64,000 nt of DNA. Source: Siphonodentalium dalli (Eukaryota > Mollusca > Scaphopoda > Gadilida > Siphonodentaliidae). Positions 1 to 11,480 of this stretch are shown piece after piece (position 1 is the stretch's first letter; the number at the start of each line of letters is the position of its first letter). The position numbers and the translations under genes were made by a program. The stretch covers positions 144,415,954 to 144,479,953 of the forward strand of contig CP136064.1 in the NCBI GenBank assembly GCA_032622095.1, read 5' to 3'. A model generated the notes under the pieces. The model searched no databases. It had not been told where the DNA came from and saw nothing but the letters and a program-made list of their open reading frames with translations.

Positions 1-298
1 TATTGTTGAGCATGCCTTACTGGACTGCTCGACGACATCAGAGGTGAGAATACAAGTGTGGTTCTCACTAATTGACATTTTTGGCATACCCTGTTTTTTA
101 CACATTGATTCTCTCGCACAGAAGGACCAAGTAATGGTATTGCTCTCCATCCTATCCGATGACATCAGGAGCAAAATATTCAACTTAAACGAGTTTTCTC
201 TTTTCGCTGTGAGGAAATCCTACGAGCTGTGGTCACATTACACAACCAAACTCAACATCGCCGTAGACACTGGCAGTAACATGCTTGACAGCCCTTAA
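1..298 (+). pseudogene. C-terminal fragment of a LINE reverse transcriptase (LINE-9)
   Basis: The frame is open from the left window edge to the stop at 296-298. It begins with an EHALLDC-type segment, the His/Cys part of the cysteine/histidine motif found after the reverse transcriptase in many APE-type LINEs. A helical, leucine-rich tail follows. The same layout is seen in LINE-4 and LINE-5 of this window (HFLLVCP..., HYLIDCP...). The RT domain would lie left of the window, so completeness cannot be judged. The GTG at 44 is not a meaningful start. Family membership is inferred from one motif and position only. Confidence 0.5.
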
Positions 299-760
299 CT
301 GGTCTCAATTTGGTGCTCTTCATACAACAAAATTATCCGAGTCACATTTTATTTAACGCATACGCTATTGCTTATTCGGCATATTCGGTAAAACATATCA
401 ACATGCTCTGGGTCAGCATCGCTAACTCTGAAAACGGAATAATAACATCTAAACTACCATAACAACTTCCAAGTGAGGCATTGGCTGGTATGCTAACAGG
501 GTCTTCCCAATCAACATGCATGCAAATACCTCTCTTCGAAGTTAGAGTTACTGAGAATCAAAATAAAACACCCTCTTTCAAATTGAGATATGTACATTAT
601 ACAGTTTTGTTTAATTTTGAGTGACTCGTCTGAAGGCTTCATGCGAGCATGATGTTCTCTTGCAAGTCTCTCTCTCTATATATATATCCATGCATCGTCT
701 GATTATATGCTTGTTTATGTCTGATTGCCTACTGGATTGCCTGACAATACCCCGGGTGCA
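299..760. other. No recognisable feature
   Basis: AT-rich sequence downstream of the LINE-9 stop. It may include that element's 3' untranslated region, but I see no poly-A signal with a repeat tail that would fix an end. No ORF in this stretch carries a recognisable domain. Confidence 0.4.
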
Positions 761-922
761 TGTGTTTATGTGTGTATGTATGTATATACGTATGTATGTG
801 TGTATGTACGTATGTATATATGAATGTATGTGTGTATGCATGAAAGTATGTATGTTGGTATGTGTGTGTTTATGTATATATGTATGTATGTATGTGTGTA
901 TGTATGTATGTCTGTATGCACG
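761..922. repeat. Imperfect (TGTA/TGTG)n microsatellite
   Basis: About 160 bp of tetranucleotide repeats (TGTA, TGTG, TATG) with scattered substitutions. It generates long open frames on both strands (Tyr/Val/Cys on +, His/Thr/Tyr on -) that are artefacts of the repeat. Confidence 0.9.
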
Positions 923-1122
923 CACGGCCTGTTGTATGCATGACAAACAGTCTGCTTACCGACCTCTATTGCTGTTTGAGCATGGCTGCCTCGCCCAGTG
1001 TGTGGCTGGCTTATCTGTCTACCACACACATTAATGTTTGTATACTTACATATTCCTTTTATTTTTGTATTCGTTCATTTGTTCATTGCAATTGTGTAAA
1101 CATTTAAAATATATTGTAACAG

Positions 1123-1163
1123 CTCTTCGTTAACGGAGGAAATAAAGGATATATATATATATA
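1123..1163 (+). repeat. AATAAA followed by (TA)n tract, possible LINE 3' end
   Basis: A GGAGGAAATAAAGG segment is followed by about seven TA repeats. A polyadenylation-like signal running straight into a short tandem repeat is typical of the 3' end of CR1/RTE-type LINEs or SINEs. No coding remnant can be linked to it with confidence. Confidence 0.35.
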
Positions 1164-2474
1164 GATCCCATAATAACTCTGCGCGATGGCTTGGCGACAA
1201 TGTTCTCCTGTAGTCGCACATTTTCAATAATTTTTTTATATCATGCTTGATGCATCAAACTGTATCCTGGTATCACAACACGGACTTAGTATCAATATCA
1301 GTGAGTCAGCCAAAGGTAGTTTGATCTAAGAACATCCAACGAATAGTGTACTCCTGGTAAATTGTCGTAATAACTTGACGATAACATGGCAATTGATGAC
1401 AATGTCTCGTATCCACACGTTTCAATGAAAATTGATGAACACGGGATGAATTTGTCCGGGTAATTGTATAGTTGGAAATATAGATATGTGAGCATCCGTC
1501 ACTGTGAGGCGTAAGTTCATTGTGTACGGTGTTGTTGTTGTCGACATTGAAACTCTTGTAAATTACTCTGGTGCGTACAGTATATACTCTCATATAAATG
1601 CACATGTATGTGCGTTGAAACAATCAGAACACTGTCAACTCGACTGTACAGTTCAACTTCAAGTGTCAACATTCTAGTATAATACTGCTTCCGCGTGTGG
1701 CCGCTTAAGGCCTGAATTTTCGTGACAGGGAGTAAAATAAATATTTGTCGCGGAATCGGGTCTCAAAAGTCACCTAAACAATGAAATATCGAGCTGGGAA
1801 CTTCACGTACTGATGAATAAATCATTAAGCAACAGGTATGAACAAAGAAATACATTCCCTGCGTTATTTTTTCGACTTTATACGGTTCCCTGTCAAAACT
1901 TAAAAAAAGTTCCCGGTTTTTGAACTGAATGAGTATGACCTCTACGGGCGTTAGCCTTAGTAGAGGTTCATGGCATGACATACTACTACTAGCTGCTATG
2001 TAAATAGTATGTTGTTGTTGTTATTTGTGTCACCAGTGTTTGGCATCGAAGTTCTTGTTAATTACACCTGTATCCTCTTGTGTCAGTAAATGTGTCAATA
2101 TTTTGATAGTCACAGCACCGTCATTTCTACATTAACTCTGATGCGAATGAGGGCAGTCAAACGACAGCTCGAATAGGCAGCACAAACACAACCAGTTGTC
2201 ACAATTTAGTGAAAAATATCCATGATTAAGCCGGTTTTCACACATTTAGAACTTGCCTAGTTCACAAAGGATCCGAAGTCAGACCAACTTCACATCAGTG
2301 CACAAATTTGCAGGTCGCATTTTGCCAGAAAAACAATAGTTTGTAGCGCGCAGCCGATCAAATTTTCATAACATGAAAGAAATTGGTGATTGCTATTAGT
2401 CATTTTAAATTTACTAGTAGTGGTAGTATTACTATAGGTCAATATGACCGCTTTCGCAGATTGCTGCATGGATA
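1164..2474. other. No recognisable gene or repeat
   Basis: AT-rich DNA with only short open frames (at most about 105 codons) and no recognisable motifs. I found no match to other parts of the window. Confidence 0.4.
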
Positions 2475-2516
2475 CGCACTACGTTCGTGACTGAACTAGT
2501 ATTACTAGTAACTGTT

Positions 2517-2862
2517 GCTGAATAGGTCACTCTCACCGGTTTTCTGTGATAAAGTTACCCAGGTTCCTAAATTTGTGATAAAGTTACCCAGGCTGGAGAT
2601 AATTGTGATAAAGTTACCCAGATTAAGCAAATCTCACAATATCAACTCGATTTAATAGTGACAGAGGGAAATATTGTTCAGTTTTGGCAAGTAATAGCCC
2701 TTATTAAGCATACATTAAGACATATTAGTACTGTAGTTCGTCATTTTGATCGCAAAAATCAATAATTTGTTGCTAAACATAAAATGTTATTAACCTGGCT
2801 AACTTTATCACAATCCTCTCCAACCTGGGTAACTTTATCACAATCCTCTCCAACCTGGGTAA
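2517..2862. mobile_element. Foldback element FB-A (right end truncated)
   Basis: The left arm starts GCTGAATAGGTCA and contains three units beginning GTGATAAAGTTACCCAG at 29-30 bp spacing. After an approximately 150-bp AT-rich loop, the right arm carries the reverse complement (CTGGGTAACTTTATCAC) in units of the same period. It stops at the MITE target duplication without the expected terminal GACCTATTCAGC. The tip and arm design match FB-B and FB-C, although the unit sequences differ. It lies inside repeat R next to ACTAGTAACTGT. No coding capacity is visible, so it would be non-autonomous. Confidence 0.75.
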
Positions 2863-3011
2863 CTGTCCACCACAGTTGTTGGAAACTTGTCAAAAACCTC
2901 GAAAAGAGATGTCACCACCCCTACTTATTAATATAATTATATTAATAAGTAGTGGTGGTGACATCTCTTTTCGGGTTTTTTTTACAAGTTTCCAACAACT
3001 GTGCTGTCCAC
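2863..3011. mobile_element. 133-bp hairpin MITE with 8-bp target duplication (hAT-like)
   Basis: The element at 2871-3003 begins CACAGTTGTTGG and ends CCAACAACTGTG. It is an almost perfect palindrome: arms of about 65 bp with virtually no loop. The 8-bp direct repeat CTGTCCAC flanks it at 2863-2870 and 3004-3011. An 8-bp duplication and CA...TG ends fit hAT-derived MITEs by established family knowledge; the superfamily assignment is inference. It sits at the junction between truncated FB-A and repeat R. Confidence 0.8.
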
Positions 3012-3662
3012 AGTCTTGTACATCCATAATTCCATTGAAATTGAATATGTACTCCAGCTAGATTTAAGTCCAGTTCAGTCCAAAATTATAATTGTATTGT
3101 CAAATTCCACTGTGGTTAGTACAATACTACTCGTACATTCCATAATGTTGCTACTGCTAGCCGCATTGCTGTTGTTCAACTTGTTGTGTTCCAGGGCAGT
3201 AGTCACTTGAAGTTGGCAACATTACTTTAATAGATCATGTGTGTTGTGGTTTTCTTCTTGTGAGAATGATCGCTGGTGTATAATCAGTTTGTGTGTGTTT
3301 ACTCTCTGAGGTTCCCAAATTCTTTCATTGTGAAACGAGTGTTACCGCTGACAAAATTCAATCAAAATGTCAACAACATGTGAATGTCAACATCACGATT
3401 CACGGTCAGTCAGTGTCACCAGAACTTCGATTCAAATCCAGTTTTTATCCAGTTTTACCAGGCAATAGTCGTCGAATTCATATGGAAGGATGTAACGTTC
3501 CCACTCAACACCACATTCATTTTCCCTAAACTACGATAATACGTGTTCTAACCAATTAAGTTTGAATTCAGCAAGAGAAAAAACTTTTTCGCGTCATTTT
3601 TACGAGTACGCAAAATTGCATATGGCGCATGCGCGAAACTTAAATTTTACTTCCGTCGAGAA

Positions 3663-3789
3663 AAAGACAGAACGATGAGGCTGAAAGTAACTTCACAGGA
3701 ATACAATTTTGCGCATGCGCATGATGTAACACCCTGTGCTATGTACTATTAAGTGCCAACCAATTCATTTCGTCCATTTTGAGTTTTTG
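3663..3789. other. Spacer between repeat R copy A and element S1
   Basis: Short stretch containing a second GCGCATGCGC block at about 3711-3720, similar to one inside R. Nothing else is recognised. Confidence 0.3.
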
Positions 3790-4470
3790 ACCATCAGCCA
3801 TGATTTTGGCCGAATAACCAAAACATGACTCGATCTCATCTACATGACAATGTTAACATCCATGACAAATTTCACAATGATCTGACAAAAGATGCGACCT
3901 GTAACCCGTGCCAAAGGATTTAGTCATGCAAAGAGTAAAATCCAAGATGGCTGCCAGCGGCCATGATTTTTGGCGAACGACCCCAAAATTACTCATTCCC
4001 CATCTCCATGTCAATATTAACATCCGTGACAAATTTAAGGTACGACCTGTAGGCTGTGCCAGAGAATTTAGTCATGCAAAGAGTAAAATCTAAGATGGCT
4101 GCCGGCGGCCATTTTTTTGGCCGAATGACCCCAAAATTACTTGTTCGCATCTACATGTCATTGTTAACATCCATGACAAATTTCATGATGATCAGACGAA
4201 CAGTACGACATGTAGCCCATGCTAATGGATTGAATATTGAAATCCAAGATGGTCGCTGGCGGCCATGTTTTTTTTCTTCAGAATGACCCCAAAATGAACC
4301 GTTCTGGTCTAAATGTTGATGTCAACAGCTATGTCAAATTTCATAATGATCCGACCACAGGTACCACCTGTAGCCTGCATTGTTGACGAATCACACACAC
4401 ACATACGCACACACAGACGACAAAGCCATGGCAATAGCTCAAACTTCACAAAGTAAAGTTCAGCTAATAA
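3790..4470 (-). repeat. S1: (TG)n-anchored ~150-bp tandem repeat element
   Basis: On the minus strand the element starts with a small palindrome (AGCT.AACTTTACTTTGTGAAG...GAGCT), then a (TG)n microsatellite, then about four divergent units of 148-153 bp. Each unit has the order GCACGGGCTACAGG, a GATCAT segment, AACATTGACATGTAGATGG, TTTTGGGGTCATTCGGC and CCATCTTGGATTTTACTC. The same element occurs at 9087-9362 and 52,366-52,935. A microsatellite followed by a tandem core resembles the pearl/HINE-type non-autonomous elements known from bivalves; that link is inference. Confidence 0.75.
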
Positions 4471-4549
4471 AACAAATGGTTGGGTTAGTCTTAACTAACA
4501 TATATGTGAGCCAGAGAGGCCCGTTTCACATTTATTCTTTAGGGCGAAA

Positions 4550-4720
4550 CCACTGTGTAGGAACTGTTACATCGGAAATCGTTCTATCGCCGGTAGTGTG
4601 ATGGTTCTTGCCTGATTTGTTACGGTTCCTGATGATTGGAAATAATCATTTTTGTGACAAAATCACGCATAATTATAGATATCTTGAATAGATTATACTT
4701 TCCTGAATGAACAGAGGCTG
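4550..4720 (-). repeat. Module repeated in inverted orientation at 8930-9035
   Basis: The reverse complement of about 110 bp here matches the sequence just upstream of S2, sharing CAAATCAGGCAAGAACCATC, CGATAGAACGATTTCCGATG and TAACAGTTCCTACA. In both places it lies on the palindrome side of an S element. It may therefore be the 5' part of a longer S family member. Confidence 0.65.
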
Positions 4721-6309
4721 CAAAAGTGCCGTGTTATCGAAACCTGAACTCTAGACCACAATTAACTCGGTATTAGCGAGTTAACGCGTAAATATCAACA
4801 TGTTATCACTGAAAATCAAGCCACGTGGACGCAATTTCTTTGTTTTTCGTGGCGTATAAAATATGAAACGCATTCTGAAGACAAACACTGACTATAAAGT
4901 GTACCCGTGTTATTCTTCTGTAAAATAGCTGAGAAAGTATCCCGATAGGGGTTGATAATTGGGAGCCTTGACCTCGTAATCAACATGGGTGCGTGTTACG
5001 GTTCTATTTCAAACCGATCATGGCTGTGACGGTTCTGTCCATGAGATTTATTCGAAGGATTTCTGCACTTGTGTCCGAAAATCGTCTTGTGTATCTGACA
5101 TTTTAAACCAGATAATGACTGTAGCTTATGTAATTTGCATAATAGAACAGGTATATTAAGAAATAAGACAATAAATACCTAATACGGGAGATTAAGTGAC
5201 ATTAATAGGCAGAAATAAAATATTGAAAGTCCCGATGAGTATAGTATCATAGTCATGCCCGCCTATATAAATGACCAATGGTAATATAAATCTACTCTCA
5301 GGAGAGTATGAGATGTTATATTCATTTACTTAAAGTGATGTGACACACTCCGTTATAAATGGAGAATAATACTGTTCAAAGTAGTAATTTTTACAAATAT
5401 TATATCCAAATTGACAACACGCACCGTCATTCTTGTATATTAATTAAATGCAGTCACTCTCGATGGCGAAATCGTTTTCGTTAGTTTATCGCCGATAGAT
5501 GCGTCCCGAATCTAGTAGTAAATATTTACAATTAAGCCTAGTTCATACGATGTTTTCTGTGGGGTGGTAGGGTTTATTTGCTTCAGATTTTCGGCGATGC
5601 TAGTAGAATGCAACATTATTCCAGTTGGCTTAGCACCTGGTTACTAACTGATCAGTTTGCCCCACCCAAACAAGTACATAATTTGTCTTTAGTCTGGGCA
5701 TTATTGAAAGATCCAGGTGTGACAATATTTCAATGCTAGCGCCATCATATTTCCTCCTCTGAAGTCCGCCTGAGGGACATTTACACATGTTTGTCGTCCA
5801 GACATGAATATAACTTATGAAATCACGTTCAACTAAATCATTGATAGGTTATGACGTGATTGGGGGTGGGGGACTTGGGGGGGGGGGTGCTTAATTTGTG
5901 TCAATCCCCAACTTTGGTCAAAATTTTCAACAGTTACAAATTTCTTATCTTGGAATAGATTGGTTTGAATTTTAACTCCAAAAATATGTTGAAATTGTTA
6001 TCTTAGTTTGATTTGACAACAATTTAATAGTGGGGAATTTGTCGTTTTTAGACCAACATTTGCATACGTTCCTACACTTCAAACATGTAATCAACCATAT
6101 TTGACATATCCAACTGGACACCTCTTCTTTAGAGCTGATCCAAAACTCATGATGGGGTGGGCAGGAAGTAGGGAGCAGGTGCGATCTAGTTTTCTATATC
6201 ACACTTACCCCCCCCCCCCCCCCCCCAATTGGCAATAAACTGGTTGAATGGACAAAGATTCTAATTCCATTTAATTAATATGCTTTGTATTAAATAAATA
6301 AATTACCTT
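4721..6309. other. Non-coding stretch with G and C homopolymers
   Basis: No gene or repeat match seen. G-rich runs lie at about 5862-5888, and an uninterrupted 19-base C run lies at 6208-6226. Such tracts are common through this window and are frequent sites of assembly error. Confidence 0.45.
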
Positions 6310-6537
6310 GTAAGCAATAGCATTCTCTTATATATGCGAGTCTCCCATAGGGAGCATCGCATATATAAGAGAATACATTAACCTAACAATATTTACGTTG
6401 ATATTTTAGCCAGTGCATTCTCTTATATATGCGAGGCTCCTTAAACAATCGAGTCTCCCATGGGGAGCCTCACATATATAAGAGAATGCACATGGCACAT
6501 GATCTGCATCAGTGCGACTCCGCCCATGAAAGGGTTA
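6310..6537 (-). mobile_element. M1: hairpin-rich MITE, 5'-end containing copy
   Basis: Read from 6537 on the minus strand, it starts TAACCCTTTCATG and holds two hairpins built from CATTCTCTTATATATG and its complement, separated by GGAGACTC/GAGTCTCC-like loops. The spacer between hairpins contains GTAAATATTGTTAGG, also found in M2 and M3. The other terminus is not recognisable, so this copy appears truncated. Confidence 0.7.
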
Positions 6538-7205
6538 AGATGGTTGACTATCAGCAGTTTTAGAATTAATTGGGAAACTAATCTGAATATGGCTCTAGTA
6601 TAGGTAATGTTTATCACATATTTAACACAATATTTATTTGGAATATTTTGAATTAGAAATATTTAATAACACTCGGAGAATTAAGAATGAGTATAAACAG
6701 ATTACCTATTAAAATTGTCAGATGGAACAATATTGAATTACGTGTCCATAAATGTACATATGTAACAGCCGTAAACTAGGACATGAATTCCATTAGTTTA
6801 AAATGCTGCATATATATTCAGAAGAATCGGTACTGTGTACTGTGTACTGTGAACATAATCAACCAATAAACAATCATCGAAAGACCGTGTATTTTTGAGA
6901 AAAAAAAATTATTTCATTTCTCATAAATTAATACAGTAAATGTATAAATGTATGTATGGCACATCATTAACAGGCGAATACAGTATTATTGTATATCAAT
7001 GCTTATTATGTATATGTATACCGGTACTCTGACACAGTCAACAAGATAGATACCAAAGATATGTTATATACCTGGGACTAGGGTCAACCACTTCTGTCTA
7101 CACAGAGTGAGATTAACAATAACTTTTCTGGCAAGGATGCATCTGATCATTTTGTATGGGTAATTGACAGGTCAGTAAAATATAAAAAAAATAATGAAGG
7201 CCTAC
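6538..7205. other. No recognisable feature
   Basis: AT-rich non-coding sequence between M1 and FB-C. A GTACTGTGTACTGTG short tandem repeat lies at about 6835-6851. Nothing else was recognised. Confidence 0.4.
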
Positions 7206-7605
7206 TTAACCATTTCATGGCGGGAGAAATGGTCATTGTCTCCTCCTTTCGTTCAGTTGGGTACCAGCTTTTTAAAAATTTCAGTTGGGTACCCAGGTTT
7301 TACAAAAATTTACAGTTTGGTACCCAGCTTTATGAGCAGTCGATCTGAAATGTCCTATGTATACAATTCTTCTCTGCTATTAGTATGAAGCATCGCGATG
7401 AATATACATCATAATTCATTTATAAACAAGTATACACAAATTTAACAGGTTCAACTTTCGCAATCAACTGATGGCAATCACTAATTATATCACTCTCTGG
7501 GTACCCAAATGTAAATTTGACAAAAGCTGGGTACCCAACTGAAAATTTAAAAAAGCTGGGTGCCCAACTGAACGAAAGGGGGTGACAGTGACCATTTCAG
7601 CATTA
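7206..7605. mobile_element. Foldback element FB-C nested in an M-like terminus
   Basis: The arms begin GAAATGGTCATTGTC on the left (7226 on) and its near complement GACAGTGACCATTTC on the right (to 7598). Each arm has three 28-31-bp units with a GGGTACCCAGC-like core (GGTACC centre), and the loop is about 165 bp. Outside the arms, TAACCATTTCATGGCGGGAG on the left and CAGCATTAA on the right match the first 40 bases of MITE M2, as if FB-C lies inside an M-type terminus. No ORF of its own is visible; the frame at 7194-7388 only reads through the repeats. Confidence 0.75.
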
Positions 7606-8900
7606 ATAACCTCAAATTAGGTACATGTATATATACTAAGCAGTGAGTGATCCACCATGAATTATGTAAAATGTGTTACTACTCATTATATTAGTATTAT
7701 TGCTGGTTTTGAGTATTTTCCCTTCTGACATAGGTATATTAGTATTTTGATATCTGTATCGGGAAAAGTTGACCCATGTGAACTCGCCCCCCCCCATGAA
7801 TGACAGAATTTTTGTTTAAATCATTCTTTATTTTTTTTATTGATATAAATTCGAAAACATTACACCAAAATTTTCAGCACAGTAACGTAATACATTAGGC
7901 CACTGTATAAATGATAAATAACTAGACTATGATCAGATTATATTGGAAAGAAAATTTGGGAAAATTCAATGCCCATCTAATCATCGGGGCCGACTTCGCG
8001 TCGGGTCATCTTTTTATTGGGTCATCTTCATAATTATGGGGTCAACTTCACTTGTTCTCTTTTGAATAATGGTCACATGGTTTTGTAAAACTTCTATTGG
8101 CTGATTGAGTCAAAGTTAAAGGTTAAGTATTAGTACCGGTATTTACCTGTTTACGGATTATCCCTGAGGATGCCTGACTACCAAGTCAAGGTCAGTTGTC
8201 CAGGGGTGATTTTGCATGTTCGGAGCGACTACTAGTAAGTCAAAGGCATGTGACATAATTAAACTGTTTTCACTTCATCAAATGTTTTATTTTATTTTAT
8301 TTAAAGACATATTATGGACTTGTTCGGAACTTCGGGTGCATTAAACTGTCAAGATAGAACTCAGGCACTGGTCAACTGGTGGATTGTAAAATTCTAACAT
8401 CCCGTTTACGCTCACGCTTTCCGAAGTCTACGCTCCAGTGCCATGAAATTTCACTACAGTTAACCGGCTATTGACTCATGCCAATGTTTGGCGTACAATG
8501 TGCGTTATTTTTCAAACTAGCTGGCGACTTCGTCAATTTTAATAGGCGTAACACGTGTTATTGAATAAGCATAGGAAGGCAGTGTAATTCATCATAATTG
8601 ATGACAAGTGGTGCAAATTTCAACTTAATGCATAGTTTGTTGTGTTTATCTTTGTATACTTTCACAAAATTGTCAGTTTGAACCATGTACCATGGCAAAT
8701 ATTAGCAATAGTTTTACCCGTATAGAACGATTAATGGGGATAGAACCGACTCGATCAGGAGAGAACCGAAACAATAATCAAAATTCGCGGTTCTTGTCGT
8801 TGTTATGACTCGCACAATGATTTTTTTGTTATTAACACGCTCATTGGTGCCACAGATTGTTATGGGATCGAAAATAACTAATCGAATTATCACCTAGATG
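7606..8900. other. No recognisable gene
   Basis: AT-rich non-coding DNA with homopolymer stretches. Several short direct repeats of GAACCG lie near 8725-8800. No domain-bearing ORF was seen. Confidence 0.4.
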
Positions 8901-8904
8901 CCTC

Positions 8905-9362
8905 AAAATTGCGTTTTAACTGTCAAAAAGTCGTGAAAATGTATAATTTCAATCAGCAAGAACCGTCACAAATCAGGCAAGAACCATCACAAACCGGCGA
9001 TAGAACGATTTCCGATGTAACAGTTCCTACAGGCATTGAAAAATATGGGTGGCCCAGGTGGGAAGGTGGTGTTTTCATTTTTAGCTCAATTTTACTTTGT
9101 AAAGTTTTAGCTATTGCCATGGCTTGGTATCCGTCGTCCGTGTGTGTGTGTTTGTGTGTGACTCGTCAACAATTTCCTTTAGCACGGGCTACAGATCCTT
9201 ACCTTTGGTCGGATCATTATAAAATTTGTCATGGCTGTTGGCATTGACATGTAGATGGGAACGAGTCATTTTGGGGTCATTCGGCAAAAAACATGGCCGC
9301 CAGCAGCCATCTTGGATTTTACTCTTTGCATGACTAAATCCTTTGGCACGGGCTACAGGTCG
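8905..9362 (+). repeat. S2 element with its 5' module
   Basis: 8930-9035 is the plus-strand copy of the module at 4550-4720. From 9087 follow the palindrome TAGCTCAATTTTACTTTGTA..., a (TG)n tract at about 9140-9162, and roughly one and a half of the ~150-bp units (GCACGGGCTACAG, TTTTGGGGTCATTCGGC, CCATCTTGGATTTTACTC). MITE M2 begins exactly where the last unit breaks off, after CACGGGCTACAGGTCG. Confidence 0.75.
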
Positions 9363-9605
9363 TAACCCTTTCATGACGGGAGCCATGCTGGTTCAGCATT
9401 AATGATCCTGTGCCAGTGTATTCTTTTATATATGGAGCCTCGAATATATAAGAGAATGCACTGGCTTACAAGGTCAAGGTAAATATTGTTAAGCCAACGA
9501 ATTCTCTTAAATATAAGAGAATGCATTAATTCTCTTAAATATAAGAGAATGCATTGGAACAGGGTTTTCACAAAATTTCAAGAAGCTGCAGTCATGAAAG
9601 GGTTA
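9363..9605. mobile_element. M2: complete hairpin-rich MITE (243 bp)
   Basis: The 15-bp terminal inverted repeats are TAACCCTTTCATGAC and GTCATGAAAGGGTTA. The interior holds a series of short hairpins made of ATTCTCTTATATAT or ATTCTCTTAAATATAAGAGAAT palindromes, plus GTAAATATTGTTA and CACAAAATTTCAAGAAG blocks shared with M3. A TA target duplication is possible, because TA forms both ends, but it cannot be proven from one copy. No coding capacity. Confidence 0.8.
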
Positions 9606-10398
9606 GCCCAAAGAAATTCACCTTGATAGTTGAAGTTTTGGACATCTTACTTCTACAAAGATATTAAACTTAAAATAACATGACAAACCTATGTCTCATA
9701 TACCGGTACTCGATAATTTCCTAACAGGTCACTCAACAGGTAAACATTTTTTTAGATGGGGGGAGATAAAAGGACCTGAGTATCCAATTACCACCTAGTA
9801 GCTACATATGAGAAAAAATAAACTTATGATTTTATTGCTTATTATTGCTTTATATAGTCATGAAATGGTGAGAAATTAACTTTATTGAGTTGATTGTGTT
9901 GGTGTTTGGGATGGAGGGGGGCTACCCAAGTATGGGCAGGCTGATTATAATCCCCCCCCCCACTCACGCAGCAGCTACCTCAGGGAAATTTTCAGGGCTG
10001 TTTTGATAGCTGTTACATGTATGGGCGCCCAAACTTGAGAAGCCCAAATGACCCCAAATTCCCATTGGACAGTATTGGATCAACCTGAATTTTCAAGGCA
10101 ATTCAACAATATGCGCTGTATTAAAAAATCTGCAGTTGCAATACAGCCTTCATTTGCATGTTGAATTTTTAAATCAGAAATATTATGTCATATTTATAAT
10201 ATATGCGTCTGTATCTGTTGGATCGGTGTAGAAGCCGTATTTAAAGTTATATTGTTCCACTTGTGGTCCACAATTTCCTAACAGGTACACAGGATATATA
10301 CCCATCCCTGTTAACTGCATATGTTCAGCAGTTCTTATGATATTGGTTGGGGTAATGCATATTTTGGGAGGAGATATAACAAAACAAAAGACACCCAT
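9606..10398. other. Non-coding, with one unassigned short frame
   Basis: No recognisable element. A 71-codon frame on the minus strand at 10,183-10,398 has an ordinary amino-acid composition but no family motif, no neighbouring exon evidence and no conserved copy in the window, so I do not call it a gene. Poly-C/G tracts occur near 9916-9962. Confidence 0.35.
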
Positions 10399-10399
10399 A

Positions 10400-10828
10400 T
10401 GTAAGGCGAAGTAATAATCTAACAGATTTTATTTGCTCTTAAGTGGCTTAAGCGGAATTAATTTATTTGCTCTTAATAAGTAAAATTCATCTATTTGAGC
10501 TTGAGCATAAATCAGATTGTCTAGAAATAAAAAAAAGAGTGAATTAGACTCTGAGAAAGTAATTACAAATAGATGGACTAGTATATATTATTAAATACAT
10601 GTATGATAGTCTCATGTCTTATTTACACTTAAGCGCAAATGATGTGCGCTTAATTGAGCTCAAATAAATGTTTTTTACAAAGAGCATAATTAAATGATTG
10701 GGTCTATGAACACCTTTCACGTATGGTACGTATTCCAGATACAGATAATTTAATAGCACTTTGAATGTGCAAATGATTTACGCTGTTTAAATAATTTGCA
10801 CTTAAGTGCAAATGAACAGGTCATGGTG
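10400..10828. repeat. Cluster of TTAAG-centred palindromes
   Basis: Repeated variants of ATTTGC(T/A)CTTAAG occur about every 30-150 bp. They include a perfect 20-bp palindrome, ATTTGCACTTAAGTGCAAAT, at 10,794-10,813. Function unknown. Confidence 0.5.
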
Positions 10829-11480
10829 AACCAACGATCGACATTTATTAGACTAATCGCTATAGAATAGACCGATTGGTCATTCATCATATGCAGGCAT
10901 TGGTGATAAGTCGAGTCACTCTGAACTGTTCTATAGTGGTAATTATATTACATCCAATACTTAAAAAGAGATAATTCTAATTTCTGTTGAAAGACACGGA
11001 ATAATTATTTACTGAATATATTCAATATAAAGATAGACTGATCAGTTTTATACAGATCAACCAGTGGTTCACTGAGACCTGCAGATGATTGTTGAGCTTC
11101 GGTACATTCAATGCGATTATTAATAAACATGCAGGTCTGGGTGAACCACCAATATATCTTTATTTAGATTAATCAATCTAAAATAAACTGGTCTTACACC
11201 ACCTAGATACATCTGAGATAAGGGGAGTCACACTAAACTGTTCCATGATATCGTTCAACTTGGCAACTACTTACAGTTCCACTTAAAAACATTTGGATTT
11301 CTTTTGAAAGAATGAAAATGAGAATATAAATAAACGTTTAAAAATCTTCAAACAAACACCATTTAAATATTCAAGAATTGGAGTGAGCCCCTCTCGGCTA
11401 CTGACAGTGACTGACTCAGTATGTCAGTGTCAGCCATGTTTTATTGGATTTCGATCAATTGGTGTTCACCCAGACCTGAT
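10829..11480. repeat. Two degenerate ~310-340-bp tandem units
   Basis: 10,829-11,140 and 11,141-11,480 align through TGAACCA, TTTATTAGA/TTTAGATTAAT, GGAGTCAC..ACTGTTC and TTTCTTTTGAAAG. An inverted repeat (GGTTCACTGAGACCTGCAG against GCAGGTCTGGGTGAACC) spans about 11,066-11,148. Confidence 0.5.

Larger units (their letters stand above)
2475..3662 (-). repeat. Dispersed repeat R, copy A (interrupted)
   Basis: Read on the minus strand, this region matches 47,263-48,420 over several hundred bases. Shared blocks include GACGGAAGTAAAATTT, TTTCGCGCATGCGC, GAGTGGGAACGTTACATCCT, CTCACAAGAAGAAAACCACA and GGAGTACATATTCAATTTCA. Copy A carries foldback FB-A and a hairpin MITE near its left end. It lacks FB-B, so it serves as an empty site for the FB-B insertion in copy B. 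I do not recognise the R family. It has no long shared ORF; the small frame at 3293-3529 is not conserved in copy B. Confidence 0.75.

Noticed and set aside
611-1107. Long open frames on both strands over the TGTA repeat
   Set aside because: They are low-complexity products (His/Thr/Tyr or Cys/Val/Tyr) of the microsatellite and have no domain.
3293-3529. 78-codon frame inside repeat R copy A
   Set aside because: The homologous stretch in copy B does not keep the frame, so it is not conserved coding sequence.
10183-10398. 71-codon minus-strand frame as a possible host exon
   Set aside because: No motif, no splice-site pattern convincing by eye and no second exon; indistinguishable from chance.
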